From: Aplysia californica
Lineage: Eukaryota > Mollusca > Gastropoda > Aplysiida > Aplysiidae
NCBI RefSeq assembly: GCF_000002075.1
Contig: NW_004797289.1
Location: forward strand, 256,691 to 320,690
Length of the DNA stretch: 64,000 bases
Direction of reading: 5' to 3'
Numbering within the stretch: position 1 is the stretch's first letter; every line of letters starts with the position of its first letter. The position numbers were made by a program, and so were the translations under genes. A model generated the notes under the pieces. The model saw only the letters and a list, made by a program, of their open reading frames with translations. It did not search any database and was not told where the DNA came from. Of this stretch, positions 38,601 to 46,232 are shown in pieces.

Positions 38601-41600
38601 GTTCTTGATAGTCAAAATTCTTGTTCAAGGCCCTTCCGAACTCTCAAAGCAGGATTTATTTTTTATATAATAATGAGAGGAAAATGTTACCGGTATATAA
38701 TAGACTGAAATACTGAAGTCAAACCAGACCACAGTACGACATTTAACACTGACATGTTGTTGACTGGATACGTGTATATTGTACGCGTGTGTGCTCCCTT
38801 TTTCGAGCTGGTGAGCTAGTAATTTTTTTTCAGGAAATATTGCTGGACACCCTGAACATTTTACTATTATTAGTTGGTCGGTCGTGGGGAATACACATTT
38901 TCCCCTGAAAATACACATTTTCATATTTCCCAATACTCATTTCGGTTTTCTGTGGTTGGCATCTCTGTGTAGGCCTACCACTACCCTTTCCCTCACTTCT
39001 CCGATGCGGGGATAGAGAGGTCACAATGCTGTGAAGGATGGAGTGAATGTGTAGTATCGTGCGCAAGCAGACGAAACACACCACAGGGTGTGTTTGGGTG
39101 GGGGAACAACACAGCAGGCGAGTTAGCCCAGAGCGCATTCTTTCTGATCGCCAACGCCGTGCTGTCAACATTGCTAGCGCTTGAGAAAGAAACCTGATTT
39201 GATTTTGGATCAAGTAAGACCTAGAGGTCATGTTGAACAATGTTATCACCAGGGGAGATAACAAAAAGAAATAAACAGAACACCAAACCCATAGATTAGG
39301 CCTACTTTATTATTTCCATTGAATATATTACTAGATTCCTTATAACGAGAATCCTGGTATAACGGACTTTTCGCACCGGTCCCCTCCCTCTCGTTATAAC
39401 AGGATTCCACTGTATGTGTACAAGTAATGTGTATGTTATTTTGTATGCCTCTTTTCTGCTCAGTGATTGAGTGGATTTTTTAGAGGTGGTTGGCGGGTGC
39501 TCTGGTGTGGTTTGCTTCGTCTTTCCTATCAAACATCTATCGTCCTTATCTGTCCTCAGTTTTTGTGTTTGTTACCCTGTTCTAGCACTTCTAGTCTTCG
39601 TATGACCTTTTCTTATTGGGTTGCAAGTGCCTTAAAAGTCTTACTAAAACATGAAGGGATTTTGAGTGGGTTGTTGTTTAGAGCAAGTCTGTGCCATAAT
39701 GGCCATATTTCCCAAGGAACAGATTAGGAGAATGGATTTTGTATTGAAATCAATGTGAGCATAACGATGGCAGGAAGCTAACCTGACCCTAAGACCCAGG
39801 GCTAGATATCATGCTGTGTGGTGATTAATTCCACTGCTATAAGGATATGATAATTGTCTTAGAATCGTCAGCCACTAAGACACGGAAATCATTATTCATA
39901 AATTTGGCTTTGGTTTCTTTTATTTTTGTATTCAGAAAAGAGTGATCGGTGTATTTGCTGCCGGTGGTGCTAATTATGGATGATCTTTGCTGGGGATGTA
40001 AATTGTTGTTAGTGGGTGGTTGGCGGGTGCTCTGGTGTGGTTTGCTTCTTCTTTCCTATCAAACATTTATTGTCCTTATCTCCCCTTCTTCTTTTTTATG
40101 TTTTTTACTCTCTTGTAACACCTCTAATCTTCTGGCACCCAAATGACCTTATGCAGTTGTGAGCGCCGAAAAACCTCTACTTAAACTAAAAATACTAAAA
40201 TTGTTGTTATATATGGTTGTTGTAATTTTTACTGGTGATGTGGAATTGTTGTTGGGTTTTTTTATGGTGGTAAAGATTGTTGGTTGTTTTTGTGGTGGAT
40301 GGAGTAAGTTGTTGTTGTTGGTTCCTGTTGGTGGTATTAATGGTTTCTTGCTGGTGATAGGAATGGTTGTTGTGTTGTTTTCTTGTTGGTGGTGCAAATT
40401 GTTGTTGTTTTATTTTGTTAATCGTGTTAATTGTTGTTGTTTTATTCATTTTGTTAGGAATGTTTACTGTTGTTTTATTTATTTTGTTAGTGGTGTTAGT
40501 GGTTGGGGTTTTTTTTTGTTAGTCGTGTTAATTTTTGTTGTTTTATTTTGCTAGTGGTGTTGATTTGTTGTTGATGTTTCAGGTGGTCAGAGCTACAGGT
40601 GTGGCCACAGGGAGCTCTGGTCAAACACGTCCGGGGTTTGTTCAAGGCTGAGGGAATCATCGTGACTGCTGAACCCGGGAACAGCCTGCACAGTCGGTTT
40701 TATGTGAGTGCTGCTGGGGGTCTGTTGTCCTCATAGAAACATGAGCAAATGAATGAAATGTCTGTCTTTTTATTGTCCTTTTATTTATTTTTTTTTTACT
40801 TGTAGGATGGGGGCTCTCGTGGTCTAGAGGTTGTGATGTTTGCCTCTCATTCAAAAAACAAAAGGTCGCGGCTTCGAATCCGGACAGTGGTGGAAAATTT
40901 TCTTCTTTCACCCCCCCCTTTCCTGCGCTCTCTGACCATATTCTGTCGTCTGCTTTCGCTGTCGTCTGCTTTCATCTCCGCTTTCTGCCCCCTCCCACTT
41001 CCCCTTTCCCCTTTACCCCCTCCTCTGGGCCCCTGACTCTTTCTGCAGCCTTTCTACTGCTGCTCCTCGGCTTCTTCTCACTGCCGTTTTTATTCTACAC
41101 CCCTGATCTTATGGTAGATAAGATCTAACACCTAGTCTTCTCGGATAAGTGCAAGTTGCGCACGTTAAAGATCCCTTTGTGGTCCTAAAATCGATAAGAA
41201 TAGGCTTCGGCCGCCACCAGGGCAAAATCCAAAATTTTCTACTAACTGAAAAATATTTAATGGGTGGCGTGCGCTCATATGACCTTATGCAGTAGCAAGC
41301 GCCGTAAAACAATTTCAAAAAAGAAAAATTGTCGGATGCTTTTGTTTTTCGCCATTATTTGCTCTTGAGTGCTTTTGGGGGCTCCAGGTAAAATTCAAGG
41401 AGATTTTTGTTTGTTTGGCTAGATCTATCGAAACTATTTGCAATATCAGTCTTCTTTGAAAGAAATATATACAGTATACTGAAAGAGTTAACTTCTGGGA
41501 TAGTACCAGGAATGGCCCATGTTGAGTCAAAAAAGAAATTTTGTTGAAGGCCCTTCCTCCCCACTTGCACATGCATGTTCATGACATTCTCATAATAGTT

Positions 41601-42252
41601 ATGATATTGATATTAACAACAAGTGCAACGATAAAAGACTATATTAATATTGTTCACATTCCTACTGAAAATAAAGGTCTGTGCTCCTATCCATTCCAAA
41701 ACTGATGCTGGTAGATGTTCCTCTGATTGTTTTTCCATGAAAATTAAAGTCATAATTGAAGAAAATTAGAAAGTTCCATATACTATAGAAATTTGTTGTA
41801 ACTTCATATTTTCCTCAATTTTAAGCAGTAACTTTGTATTTTCTTTGCTTTTGTGAATTATTACTTTATTCTTTCCTCAGTTGTAAGCCTTAACTTTGCA
41901 TTTTCTTTGATTTCATAAACCGTTACTTTATATTTTTTGTCCAGTTATAACTTTGTATTTTCTTCAGTTTTGTAAACTATCGTTATATTTTCCTCAGTTG
42001 TTAGATGTAACTTTGTCTTTTCCACAGATGCTGTTTCACCAACCCCTGAGAGTTATGAACTGGCTGGTAAGTCTAACAGGGCTGGTGGTCGGCTACCAAA
42101 TGTTCCGACTGTTACAGAGCTCAGAGTGGAGCCACGTAATCTCACTCGCCCTCCTCATGTTCTGCAACTTTTACACCCTCTTCAAGCTGGTCCGTGATTG
42201 GTTCATCATGGGAAAAGTCTACAAGCAGCATGATTACGGCATCACTGACTGA
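16767..42252 (+). CDS. TMEM39: TMEM39 family ER membrane protein, 9 exons, 448 aa
   Basis: Exons: 16767-16852, 26030-26243, 26762-26845, 28073-28215, 28918-29044, 31848-32009, 36804-36988, 40583-40703, 42028-42252. Every junction is GT-AG, phases agree and the sum is 449 codons. TMEM39A/B are multi-pass ER proteins; TMEM39A helps COPII-dependent ER export of the phosphatase SAC1 and so tunes PI4P and autophagy, and worm TMEM-39 binds COPII for collagen secretion. Family marks seen: MPSGRR at the N-terminus, LPDIPMD (54-60), QYINLYKTVWW (80-90), NFYLIDFYL, a TLTPDIVRDEV block, LLHKSARHLG, VWPQGALVKH and FNFYTLFKL-like end FCNFYTLFKLVRDW. About eight hydrophobic segments. Vertebrate TMEM39A is about 40 residues longer, mainly in the linker before TLTPDIVRDEV. 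It looks like a pre-duplication invertebrate ortholog. The weak Kozak context is offset by the match of the N-terminus. Confidence 0.95.
16956..17860. mobile_element. fold-back element with palindromic ends, about 0.9 kb
   Basis: The left end has TTATTCGGACTCGAGTCCGA, then two more copies of the TTCGGACT..AGTCCGAA palindrome up to about 17037. The right end (about 17817-17860) is the same arrangement inverted, ending ACTCAAGTCCGAATAA. Each palindrome can form its own hairpin and the two ends can pair with each other. No transposase was seen. It lies in TMEM39 intron 1. Superfamily unknown; no clear target duplication. Confidence 0.65.
17861..19066. other. TMEM39 intron 1, repeat-like sequence without gene
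   Basis: Contains GTACGGCC and GGCCGTAC words facing each other (about 17993-18055 and 19011-19025) and a TATATATAGGGCC / CCCTTTATAAAAGG pair near 18820-18870 that looks like a TATA box inside a mobile element. No reading frame of note. Confidence 0.35.
18312..18490 (+). repeat. dispersed repeat, copy 1
   Basis: Starts GCTGAATACGAATATCAACT and contains CATTTCCGTTGCAAATTA and GCTTTGGACCAATCGG before a G-rich end (GGGGGG/CCCCCC pair). The same blocks in the same order recur at 22075-22290. Confidence 0.55.
19067..19396 (+). repeat. 330-bp direct repeat, copy 1
   Basis: Begins TGCCCACCGA and runs to AATTTCAAGCTTCT. Nearly the same sequence follows at 19744-20075. Both copies hold GGCCCCCGC.GCGGGGGTGTTTC, a GC palindrome in AT-rich surroundings. 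No coding frame. Confidence 0.85.
19744..20075 (+). repeat. 330-bp direct repeat, copy 2
   Basis: Second copy of the repeat at 19067-19396, same orientation, start-to-start distance 677 bases, with scattered substitutions. Followed by unique sequence that includes a full CRE palindrome TGACGTCA (20190-20197). Confidence 0.85.
20076..20979. other. TMEM39 intron 1, no gene; microsatellite
   Basis: Holds TGACGTCA at 20190-20197, a mixed (TG)n(AG)n(G)n microsatellite at about 20605-20690, and otherwise AT-rich sequence. Confidence 0.5.
20980..21525 (+). pseudogene. LINE 3' end, CR1/L2/Jockey-like, 5' truncated
   Basis: Encodes PYVPPRMLRSSSDKTTLVKP, then FSYFAPLVWNRLPKTIREA and a final KKLKSFLFSSYFD before the stop at about 21272. 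This is the usual ORF2 C-terminus of CR1/L2/Jockey-like non-LTR elements (the LRSS and F-x-x-AP-x-x-WN-x-LP motifs). After a GT-rich spacer, the 3' end at about 21456-21525 reads AGCGCATAGAGC...GGATATGCGC and ends in (ATT)n. That end is shared with the SINE at 12514-12866. Only the tail is left. Confidence 0.8.
21526..22883. other. TMEM39 intron 1, no gene recognised
   Basis: Includes the second copy of the dispersed repeat (22075-22290) and several G runs (about 22267-22290). The rest is unclassified AT-rich intron. Confidence 0.4.
22075..22290 (+). repeat. dispersed repeat, copy 2
   Basis: Shares ATATCAATTTCATTTCCGTC, GCAAATTAGAATCGA and GGCTTTGGACCAATTG with 18312-18490, same orientation, more diverged in the middle. 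Confidence 0.5.
22888..23069 (-). repeat. LTR, 3' (left)
   Basis: About 182 bp, starts TGTAGCATGAAGAG on the plus strand; partner of 25388-25565. Confidence 0.88.
25388..25565 (-). repeat. LTR, 5' (right)
   Basis: About 178 bp, starts TGTAGCATGAAGAG and ends GTCGCCACA on the plus strand, giving the usual TG...CA ends. Confidence 0.88.
25830..25955 (+). mobile_element. SINE-like fragment
   Basis: Contains GGGTGTGTCCTTGAGCAAGACAC, the same kind of conserved SINE-body motif seen at 12514-12866. No clear tRNA head survives. Just upstream of TMEM39 exon 2. Confidence 0.4.
26030..26243 (+). CDS. TMEM39: TMEM39 exon 2 (residues 29-100)
   Basis: Acceptor TTGGTAG|C, donor CTG|GTAGGT. Carries LPDIPMD, the first membrane segment and QYINLYKTVWW, the best conserved block of the family. 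Confidence 0.95.
26344..26382 (+). mobile_element. SINE family A head fragment
   Basis: GGGCTCTTGTGGTCAAGAGT...GTTCGCCTCTCA matches the first 40 bases of family A (1731-2256) and then stops. A 3' truncated piece in TMEM39 intron 2. Confidence 0.5.
26762..26845 (+). CDS. TMEM39: TMEM39 exon 3
   Basis: 84 bases, phase 0 on both sides, after a poly(C)-rich pyrimidine tract. Encodes NFYLIDFYLVGFISILL..., the second membrane segment (vertebrate NFHLIDYHLAAF). Confidence 0.95.
27350..27455. repeat. 53-bp tandem duplication
   Basis: GAAATGGCCATGATTC...GTAGTTCTGTGC is followed at once by GAAATGGCTATGATTCGG...GTAGTTCTCTGC. Two units, start offset 53 bases, few differences. TMEM39 intron 3. Confidence 0.85.
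28073..28215 (+). CDS. TMEM39: TMEM39 exon 4
   Basis: Acceptor TTTTTCAG|ATT, donor CC|GTAAGT, phase 2 out. Encodes a membrane segment, KVVLSFCFIIGLG, and the start of the next. Confidence 0.95.
28439..28613 (+). mobile_element. short interspersed element, family B
   Basis: Family B is about 165-185 bp: GTGGTTGGCGGGTGCTCTGG..., then CCTATCAAACATCTATCGTC, CTTCTTTTTTATGTTTGTTAC, TAACACCTCTAATCTTCTGG and the tail GCGAGCGCCGTAAAA shared with family A. This copy, in TMEM39 intron 4, is diverged (CCCCATCAAACATCTATTGT; TGCAAGTGCCGTAAAA). Confidence 0.75.
28918..29044 (+). CDS. TMEM39: TMEM39 exon 5
   Basis: Acceptor CCTTCAG|T, donor AGG|GTAAGT, phase 0 out. Encodes VVIYLVLFGFAV then a basic, Pro/Gln-containing stretch that is shorter than the vertebrate cytosolic linker. 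Confidence 0.92.
29415..29630. repeat. 108-bp tandem duplication
   Basis: ATGTTATTTAGCAAAAGC...TAATATTTGCAC recurs with start offset 108. The second unit carries a G run (about 29559-29569) where the first has TTTTTCTATG. TMEM39 intron 5. Confidence 0.8.
29636..29790 (+). mobile_element. tRNA-like SINE head
   Basis: ACCTCAACTGGTATCATG (A-box-like), then an anticodon-arm-like GGACTATGAAGC and GATTTGAATCCCC (B-box-like). Mismatches in the stems and the absence of a clean acceptor argue against a working tRNA gene. Confidence 0.5.
29864..30055 (+). pseudogene. acidic Ser/Asp/Glu-rich open stretch, unidentified
   Basis: 63 residues ending DDGEGTSSGSCR before a stop, rich in D, E and S (YSDESDSEANVK). 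The hAT-like element inserted 45 bases further on. It resembles the acidic N-terminal region of piggyBac-type transposases, but no catalytic part is seen. A host exon is not excluded, but it is not in phase-compatible splice context for TMEM39. Confidence 0.25.
30100..31483 (+). mobile_element. hAT-like non-autonomous DNA element, copy 1, 1384 bp
   Basis: Ends are CAGAGATGCCAACCA and its inverse TGGTTGGCATCTCTG, flanked by a 6-base duplication CACTCA on both sides. Ends of the CAGrGrTG type suggest the hAT superfamily; a 6-bp target duplication is less common there (usual 8). No long frame; a short one beginning MAAGGSVCDTEA is present in both copies and is followed by a Cys-containing stretch (CRLC), perhaps the relic of a zinc-finger N-terminus. 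TMEM39 intron 5. Confidence 0.8.
31848..32009 (+). CDS. TMEM39: TMEM39 exon 6
   Basis: Acceptor CTACAAG|GAT, donor CAG|GTAGGT, 54 codons. Encodes DDVPLGHACTL and the conserved TPDIVRDEV...FNSL blocks. An AG at 31812-31813 was passed over because it breaks the phase with exon 5. Confidence 0.92.
32010..36803 (+). other. TMEM39 intron 6, no gene recognised
   Basis: 4.8 kb, AT-rich, including the assembly gap. The largest open frames (for example plus 34675-34881 and 34886-35137) have no domain, coding bias or splice partner that I can see. Confidence 0.5.
34101..34200. other. assembly gap, 100 N
   Basis: Exactly 100 N characters, the usual placeholder for a scaffold gap of unknown size. Confidence 1.
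36804..36988 (+). CDS. TMEM39: TMEM39 exon 7
   Basis: Acceptor CATGCAG|AAC, donor GC|GTAAGT, phase 2 out. Encodes YYDSWWMWQHVCLTWLSALL and HKSARHLGRWQRME (vertebrate HKSAAHLGKWQKLE). Notably GC-richer than its introns. Confidence 0.95.
37077..39412 (-). mobile_element. pogo/Tigger-like element, copy 2, carrying a nested insertion
   Basis: Ends CAGTGGAGTCCACTTATAAC and GTTATAACAGGATTCCACTG with TA on both sides; it is the inverse of copy 1 at 13857-14665. Without the nested 1498-bp hAT-like element, about 838 bp remain, close to the 809 bp of copy 1. TMEM39 intron 7. Confidence 0.78.
37470..38967 (+). mobile_element. hAT-like non-autonomous DNA element, copy 2, 1498 bp
   Basis: Ends CAGGGATGCCAACCA and TGGTTGGCATCTCTG, aligned with copy 1 from end to end. 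It has an extra segment of about 100 bases near 37990-38100 and a long poly(G) run (38196-38214). Flanks TCTTGG and TGTAGG are an imperfect 6-base duplication; the matching uninterrupted site in copy 1 of the host element reads TCGAGG. Confidence 0.8.
39486..39650 (+). mobile_element. SINE family B copy
   Basis: GTGGTTGGCGGGTGCTCTGG to TTACTAAAAC, with the ATATGACC..GCAAGTGCC tail partly lost. TMEM39 intron 7, 73 bases after the pogo-like element. Confidence 0.8.
40015..40200 (+). mobile_element. SINE family B copy, well preserved
   Basis: Complete from GGTGGTTGGCGGGTGC to GACCTTATGCAGTTGTGAGC, GCCG and an A-rich (CTAAAAATA) end. Confidence 0.82.
40201..40580 (+). repeat. degenerate TTG/GGT-rich minisatellite before exon 8
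   Basis: Loose repeats of about 30-40 bases around TTGTTGTTTTATTTTGTTA and GTTGGTGGT, continuing to the 3' splice site of exon 8. It gives U/G-rich pre-mRNA where a pyrimidine tract is expected. Confidence 0.7.
40583..40703 (+). CDS. TMEM39: TMEM39 exon 8
   Basis: Acceptor GTTTCAG|G, donor TAT|GTGAGT. Encodes WSELQVWPQGALVKHVRGLF, the most recognisable family signature. It sits directly after a TTG-rich degenerate repeat. Confidence 0.95.
40809..41325 (+). mobile_element. SINE family A copy
   Basis: Head GGGGGCTCTCGTGGTCTAGA with B-box-like GGCTTCGAATCC, conserved body with GTTGCGCACGTTAAAGATCCC and tail GCAAGCGCCGTAAAAC. The A-box region carries a small insertion, so it is probably silent. 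TMEM39 intron 8. Confidence 0.85.
42028..42252 (+). CDS. TMEM39: TMEM39 exon 9, stop
   Basis: Acceptor TCCACAG|ATG. Encodes LFHQPLRVMNWL, two membrane segments and the C-terminus ending YGITD. Confidence 0.95.
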   Translation: MLFHQPLRVMNWLVSLTGLVVGYQMFRLLQSSEWSHVISLALLMFCNFYTLFKLVRDWFIMGKVYKQHDYGITD

Positions 42253-42357
42253 GCTGAGAACATGGTGAAAGGACAAAAGGATATTATGTGATCCAATTAT
42301 TGGTCTCATCTATTGTCAATTTGATGTTGGCAGCACCAACTGCATTGAGAACACATA

Positions 42358-42870
42358 CTCTAAGGTATCGAATAAACAAGGGGGGATCGGAAAAAACGGG
42401 GGGTGTGGACAAGTGGTCCAAAATTAATAAGCGGGGGGTTGGGGGGGGGGGGGGGGGGAAATTTAAAAAGGGGGGGGGTGGTACATTCAGCCTCATACCC
42501 CTGTACTAGTAGGAACAAATCTGTTTTATTTCTCCTTTAGTGAATAAAAGAACAAGAGATCATGAAATTTTTGTGGTTTTAGTAAGTTACTGTCACAACT
42601 TTTCTGATTTAGCAACAAACCAGTTTCATTAAAAAAAAATTAAACCAATGTACAAAAGTTTTTAAGATGCACAGAAAATTGAGGTAGCCAACCTTGTACC
42701 TGTGCTAATACTGAGGGTAATTTGCCATTTACCACAAAAAAAAAAGTTTTTTTCAGATATCTAGATTCTATATATAATGTTTCACATGATCGTCGGTCGT
42801 GGCAAGCTGGAAAATAATGAACGGGGGGTATGGAATAAGGATTGGGGGGGGTTTATTCGATACATTAGAG
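42358..42870. mobile_element. TA-flanked MITE, 513 bp, just past the TMEM39 stop
   Basis: Left end CTCTAAGGTATCGAATAAAC and right end GTTTATTCGATACATTAGAG are inverted repeats with one mismatch, flanked by TA on both sides, as in Tc1/mariner-type elements. The interior has several G runs. Each inverted end carries AATAAA reading inward. It starts 105 bases after the stop codon, so it is likely part of the TMEM39 3' UTR or ends it. Confidence 0.75.
42371..42376 (+). terminator. candidate TMEM39 poly(A) signal AATAAA
   Basis: Canonical AATAAA, 119 bases after the stop, inside the left end of the MITE. Another AATAAA lies at 42543-42548. Which is used cannot be told from sequence. Confidence 0.4.
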
Positions 42871-44396
42871 TAAATAGATTGAAGGAATCATAGTGTAGTC
42901 CATTTAAGCCAAACGTGGTCAATCCAAAAACATTGGCCAATTGACAGAAAATGGAATTCTTAATTCTTTCTATTCACTGCATGAGCAGTCCCTTTCAACA
43001 GAAGAAAATCCAGCAAACCCGCAGATTTTGATGTATGTGCACACCACTGTATGTGATTAGAATCGTGGTCTTATCTCATGTCCCTTATTTTAGCATCACT
43101 GTCTGAGTTGAAAGCAAACTGCTTATGAAACAAAGAAATGAGCTTGTCAACATCCAGTACTTTTCTCCGATCGCACGGAGTGTGAGGTTAAAACATTTTT
43201 CCCAAGTACTATTCATTTTACAAAATCTTTGGAACTGAACATTTGCGTTCCACAAGACAATTGAGAACCAAATCATACTGATTTTTAGTCATTTTTATAA
43301 GCTTTCAGAAAATATATGAGTTAGTACATTTAGTTTAAAATTATTCGTGTGCGTAGAAGCCAAAAACATGACAATACAACTTTGAAATAAAAAGACTGCA
43401 GTATACAACCAGGTACCTTGTTATAGCCTTGTTATAGAAGGGGAAAAAACCGGCAATAAATTGTGTTTCATGCAGAATAAGTAAAATTATAAAAAAACTG
43501 ACTTGATACGTAAGCCATCAGTGCATGGGAATGTTTTTGACGCAAATTTACTCTGTCCACCTGGTTCATCGCGTCCAAGTCTACAGCTAGATCTAGGTCT
43601 CTGTCTTCATGGTAGTCCGAAATATCATCAGAATCACTTGTTTAATTATAAAAAAAAGTACCTTTCAAGAACATTTCTGTCCTGATAAAGGTACAGGCTT
43701 TGGTTCATTTATTTTATCAAGGATGCTTACAGATTCTTGACAACTGTTGAAGCAACATTCAACAACAAGTTTCTACCTTCAAAACAAATGTAAAAGTGCA
43801 AAGAAGGCCAGCTGAACAGGAAGTTTGTTATTTACTCGTTACGTAGTGTCCCAACATGCTGAACTTGTACACAAATTTAATGTTATTTTAATGAAGGTTA
43901 TTGTTGCTGTCGATTTACGGCCGCTGATTCAGCCAGCACACCACAGGAAGAGGTCTGACCATCCAATCATCAGCTGGAGGGTTAAGGTACATTTAGCTAG
44001 ACATTGTTTTTATTTGTTGAGCCCATGATGGTTGTCAGTGTTTGCTGCTTGAGATAAGGAAGTGAAATGTATTCCAAATTTACTGATGTGTAAGCTGTAC
44101 TGAAACGTAAGTTCAGTAAAAGCGACTTTTCTGTGATTGTCTCACTTGGTTTGTTGACATTTACATTTTCTGAGGAAAGTGTCTCTCTTGTATAGTCTAT
44201 TGTTGTTGTTGCTTAGATTTGAGTTCTAAAGATTGCTGTTGAGGGTTTTTTTTTTATAATGAAGGCACTGATGTTTTTATTTTATTCTCAAATGATACCT
44301 AAAAACTGAGTTTTTGTGGTCTGACCAGGCATAGGTACTGGTATTATTGCTGTATGGCTTATTTCTTACAGTAGGACAGACTCTATTCTTTCAGTA
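42871..44396. other. intergenic between TMEM39 and VPS13D, no gene recognised
   Basis: AT-rich, no convincing frame. Further AATAAA words (for example 43387, 43456) could serve longer TMEM39 transcripts. Confidence 0.45.
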
Positions 44397-44552
44397 CAGC
44401 ACTTGCAACACAGGTAAGTCATGTAAGTGCTGAAGATTTGAGATGTTACAAGATGTAACAAACACAAAAAAGCAGGAGAGGTCAGAACGATAGATGTTTG
44501 CTAGAAAAGAGGGAGCAAGCTGCAAACCACACCAGAGCACCTGCCAACCACC
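44397..44552 (-). mobile_element. SINE family B copy
   Basis: Reverse orientation: GAACGATAGATGTTTGCTAG and AAACCACACCAGAGCACC are complements of family B blocks; the tail is diverged. Confidence 0.7.
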
Positions 44553-44804
44553 CATGTGCATTACTTCATGGAGGGACAGGAAAGTTATAGTTAACAGTGG
44601 CTGCAGGTGGTTAGAGAGGGTACTTTTGTAGGTCCTCCTTCTTTCTCTCTCTCTGCTGTTTCTGTGTTTCTGCCTTGCTTGTTTTTTTCCTTGTGCTAAA
44701 TGAACTTTACTGTGTCAATATGAATGTGCTCCTCTTTACTTAACTCAATTAAAAAACTAAACGATTACTTTTCTATGCGCAGCTTGTAATGCACTATAGC
44801 AGAC

Positions 44805-44870
44805 AGCGCGCTCATATGACCTTAGCAGTTGCGAGCGCCGTAAAATCTTATACTATACATACAGACAGAT
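44805..44870 (+). mobile_element. family A/B 3' tail fragment
   Basis: GCGCTCATATGACCTTAGCA, GTTGCGAGCGCCGTAAAATC: the shared tail without the body of either family just upstream. It may be the end of a third family or of the driving LINE. Confidence 0.6.
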
Positions 44871-46061
44871 CATTGTTTAACCAGCTCCATAGAGAGTGTT
44901 GTCTTCATTCTTGTATATGGTGAGCCCATGGAATGAAATAGAATCAGTGTTACAAATAACATGCAACAGAAACATTCCTTTTGTTTGTAGGGGTCACAAT
45001 ATTTGTCCAGGCCTCTGGATGTGGTAGCACGCCAGTCCCCAACAAATTGTTGATGTGAAAGTCATGTTGATCACTGATCCAACGGAGGGTGCCTCAATTG
45101 ATATAAAGGAGGTGATGAAGTTTTCTTGGTGGACATCCTCTTGATTAGTTCAATTCCAGATTGTGAGATCACGGTGGGGGGGGGGGGGGGGGGGGGGTGT
45201 TATCACTCATGATGAGAAAGGCTGGAATCAATAAACAAAAGAATTTGACTTATCCCAAGTTTACTGGTAATTGTACATGTTATCATGTAGAGGATGCAAA
45301 GGAAATGACTACATCTCCCATCATGGCACAACAGCTTTGCAGGACAGAGCTATTTTTATCCCATCATTTGATCAACATTATGTGTTACATTGTACATTTT
45401 GTATATATAATCCCAAAGGAAATCTGTGGGTGAGTGTCTGTGTATAGAAGTTTTTGTGTGTCTGGCCTTTATGCTGAAAATCGTGCTGTGAAAATGTAGC
45501 GTTGTTCGCGCTCTAGTCAAATGTTCGGAACTGCATAATGGAATGTATGGTAGTTGTTATATAAATTGTTTCAAATGTGCACTCTACTCTTTATCATGAC
45601 TGATGATTTTGCTAATGCATTGTGTAATGAATTCTCACAATGAATGTCTTTAGGAACGCTGGACAGACATGGTCAAATTTTCATCGGCTGCTTTTTTGAT
45701 GATTTCAAACCTGTACATTTTGTTATTGTAAACATCAAGACTGGACTATCATTCTCAAACATCATACCAATTACACTGCTTTATGTTACAAAGATGTATC
45801 TACCCTTCTTCTTGTTTTGGGTTATTCAAGTTTTTCTTAAGGGGTTATTCATGTCTGGCTTTTTGTTTCAATTCAAAGTATTTTTTGCTCAAGTTATGAG
45901 AGAAATATAATGTGAATAATCAAATTAAACTTAAACTGAAGTTTAGTGCACAAATCTATTGTGTGATTGTTTGTTTGTGAACTTTTTGCTATATGCTTAT
46001 GCTTTTCCTTCCTGTTTTGTATTTTGTGTATACCGAGTTTTGTTTGATTTTTTTTCATTTT
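44871..46061. other. intergenic, no gene recognised
   Basis: Contains a long poly(G) run (about 45176-45197). A few open frames of 70-90 residues without recognisable domains. Confidence 0.45.
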
Positions 46062-46232
46062 GTGGTTGGTTGGCGGGTGCTCTGGTGTGGTTTGCTTCTT
46101 CTTTCCTATCAAACATCTATCGTCCTTATCCCACCTTCTTCTTTTTTATGTTTGTTACTCTGTTGTAACACGTCTTATCTTCTGGCGCTCATATGAGAAT
46201 GTAACATCACACCTGCTCTACTAAAACTAAAG
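46062..46232 (+). mobile_element. SINE family B copy
   Basis: GTGGTTGGTTGGCGGGTGCT to CTACTAAAACTAAAG. The middle of the tail (GCAGTTGCGAGCGCC) is replaced by unrelated sequence, but the extreme 3' end remains. Confidence 0.8.

Noticed and set aside
45197-45910. open frames of 78 and 88 residues between the convergent genes
   Set aside because: No domain, no splice partners, composition like surrounding AT-rich DNA.
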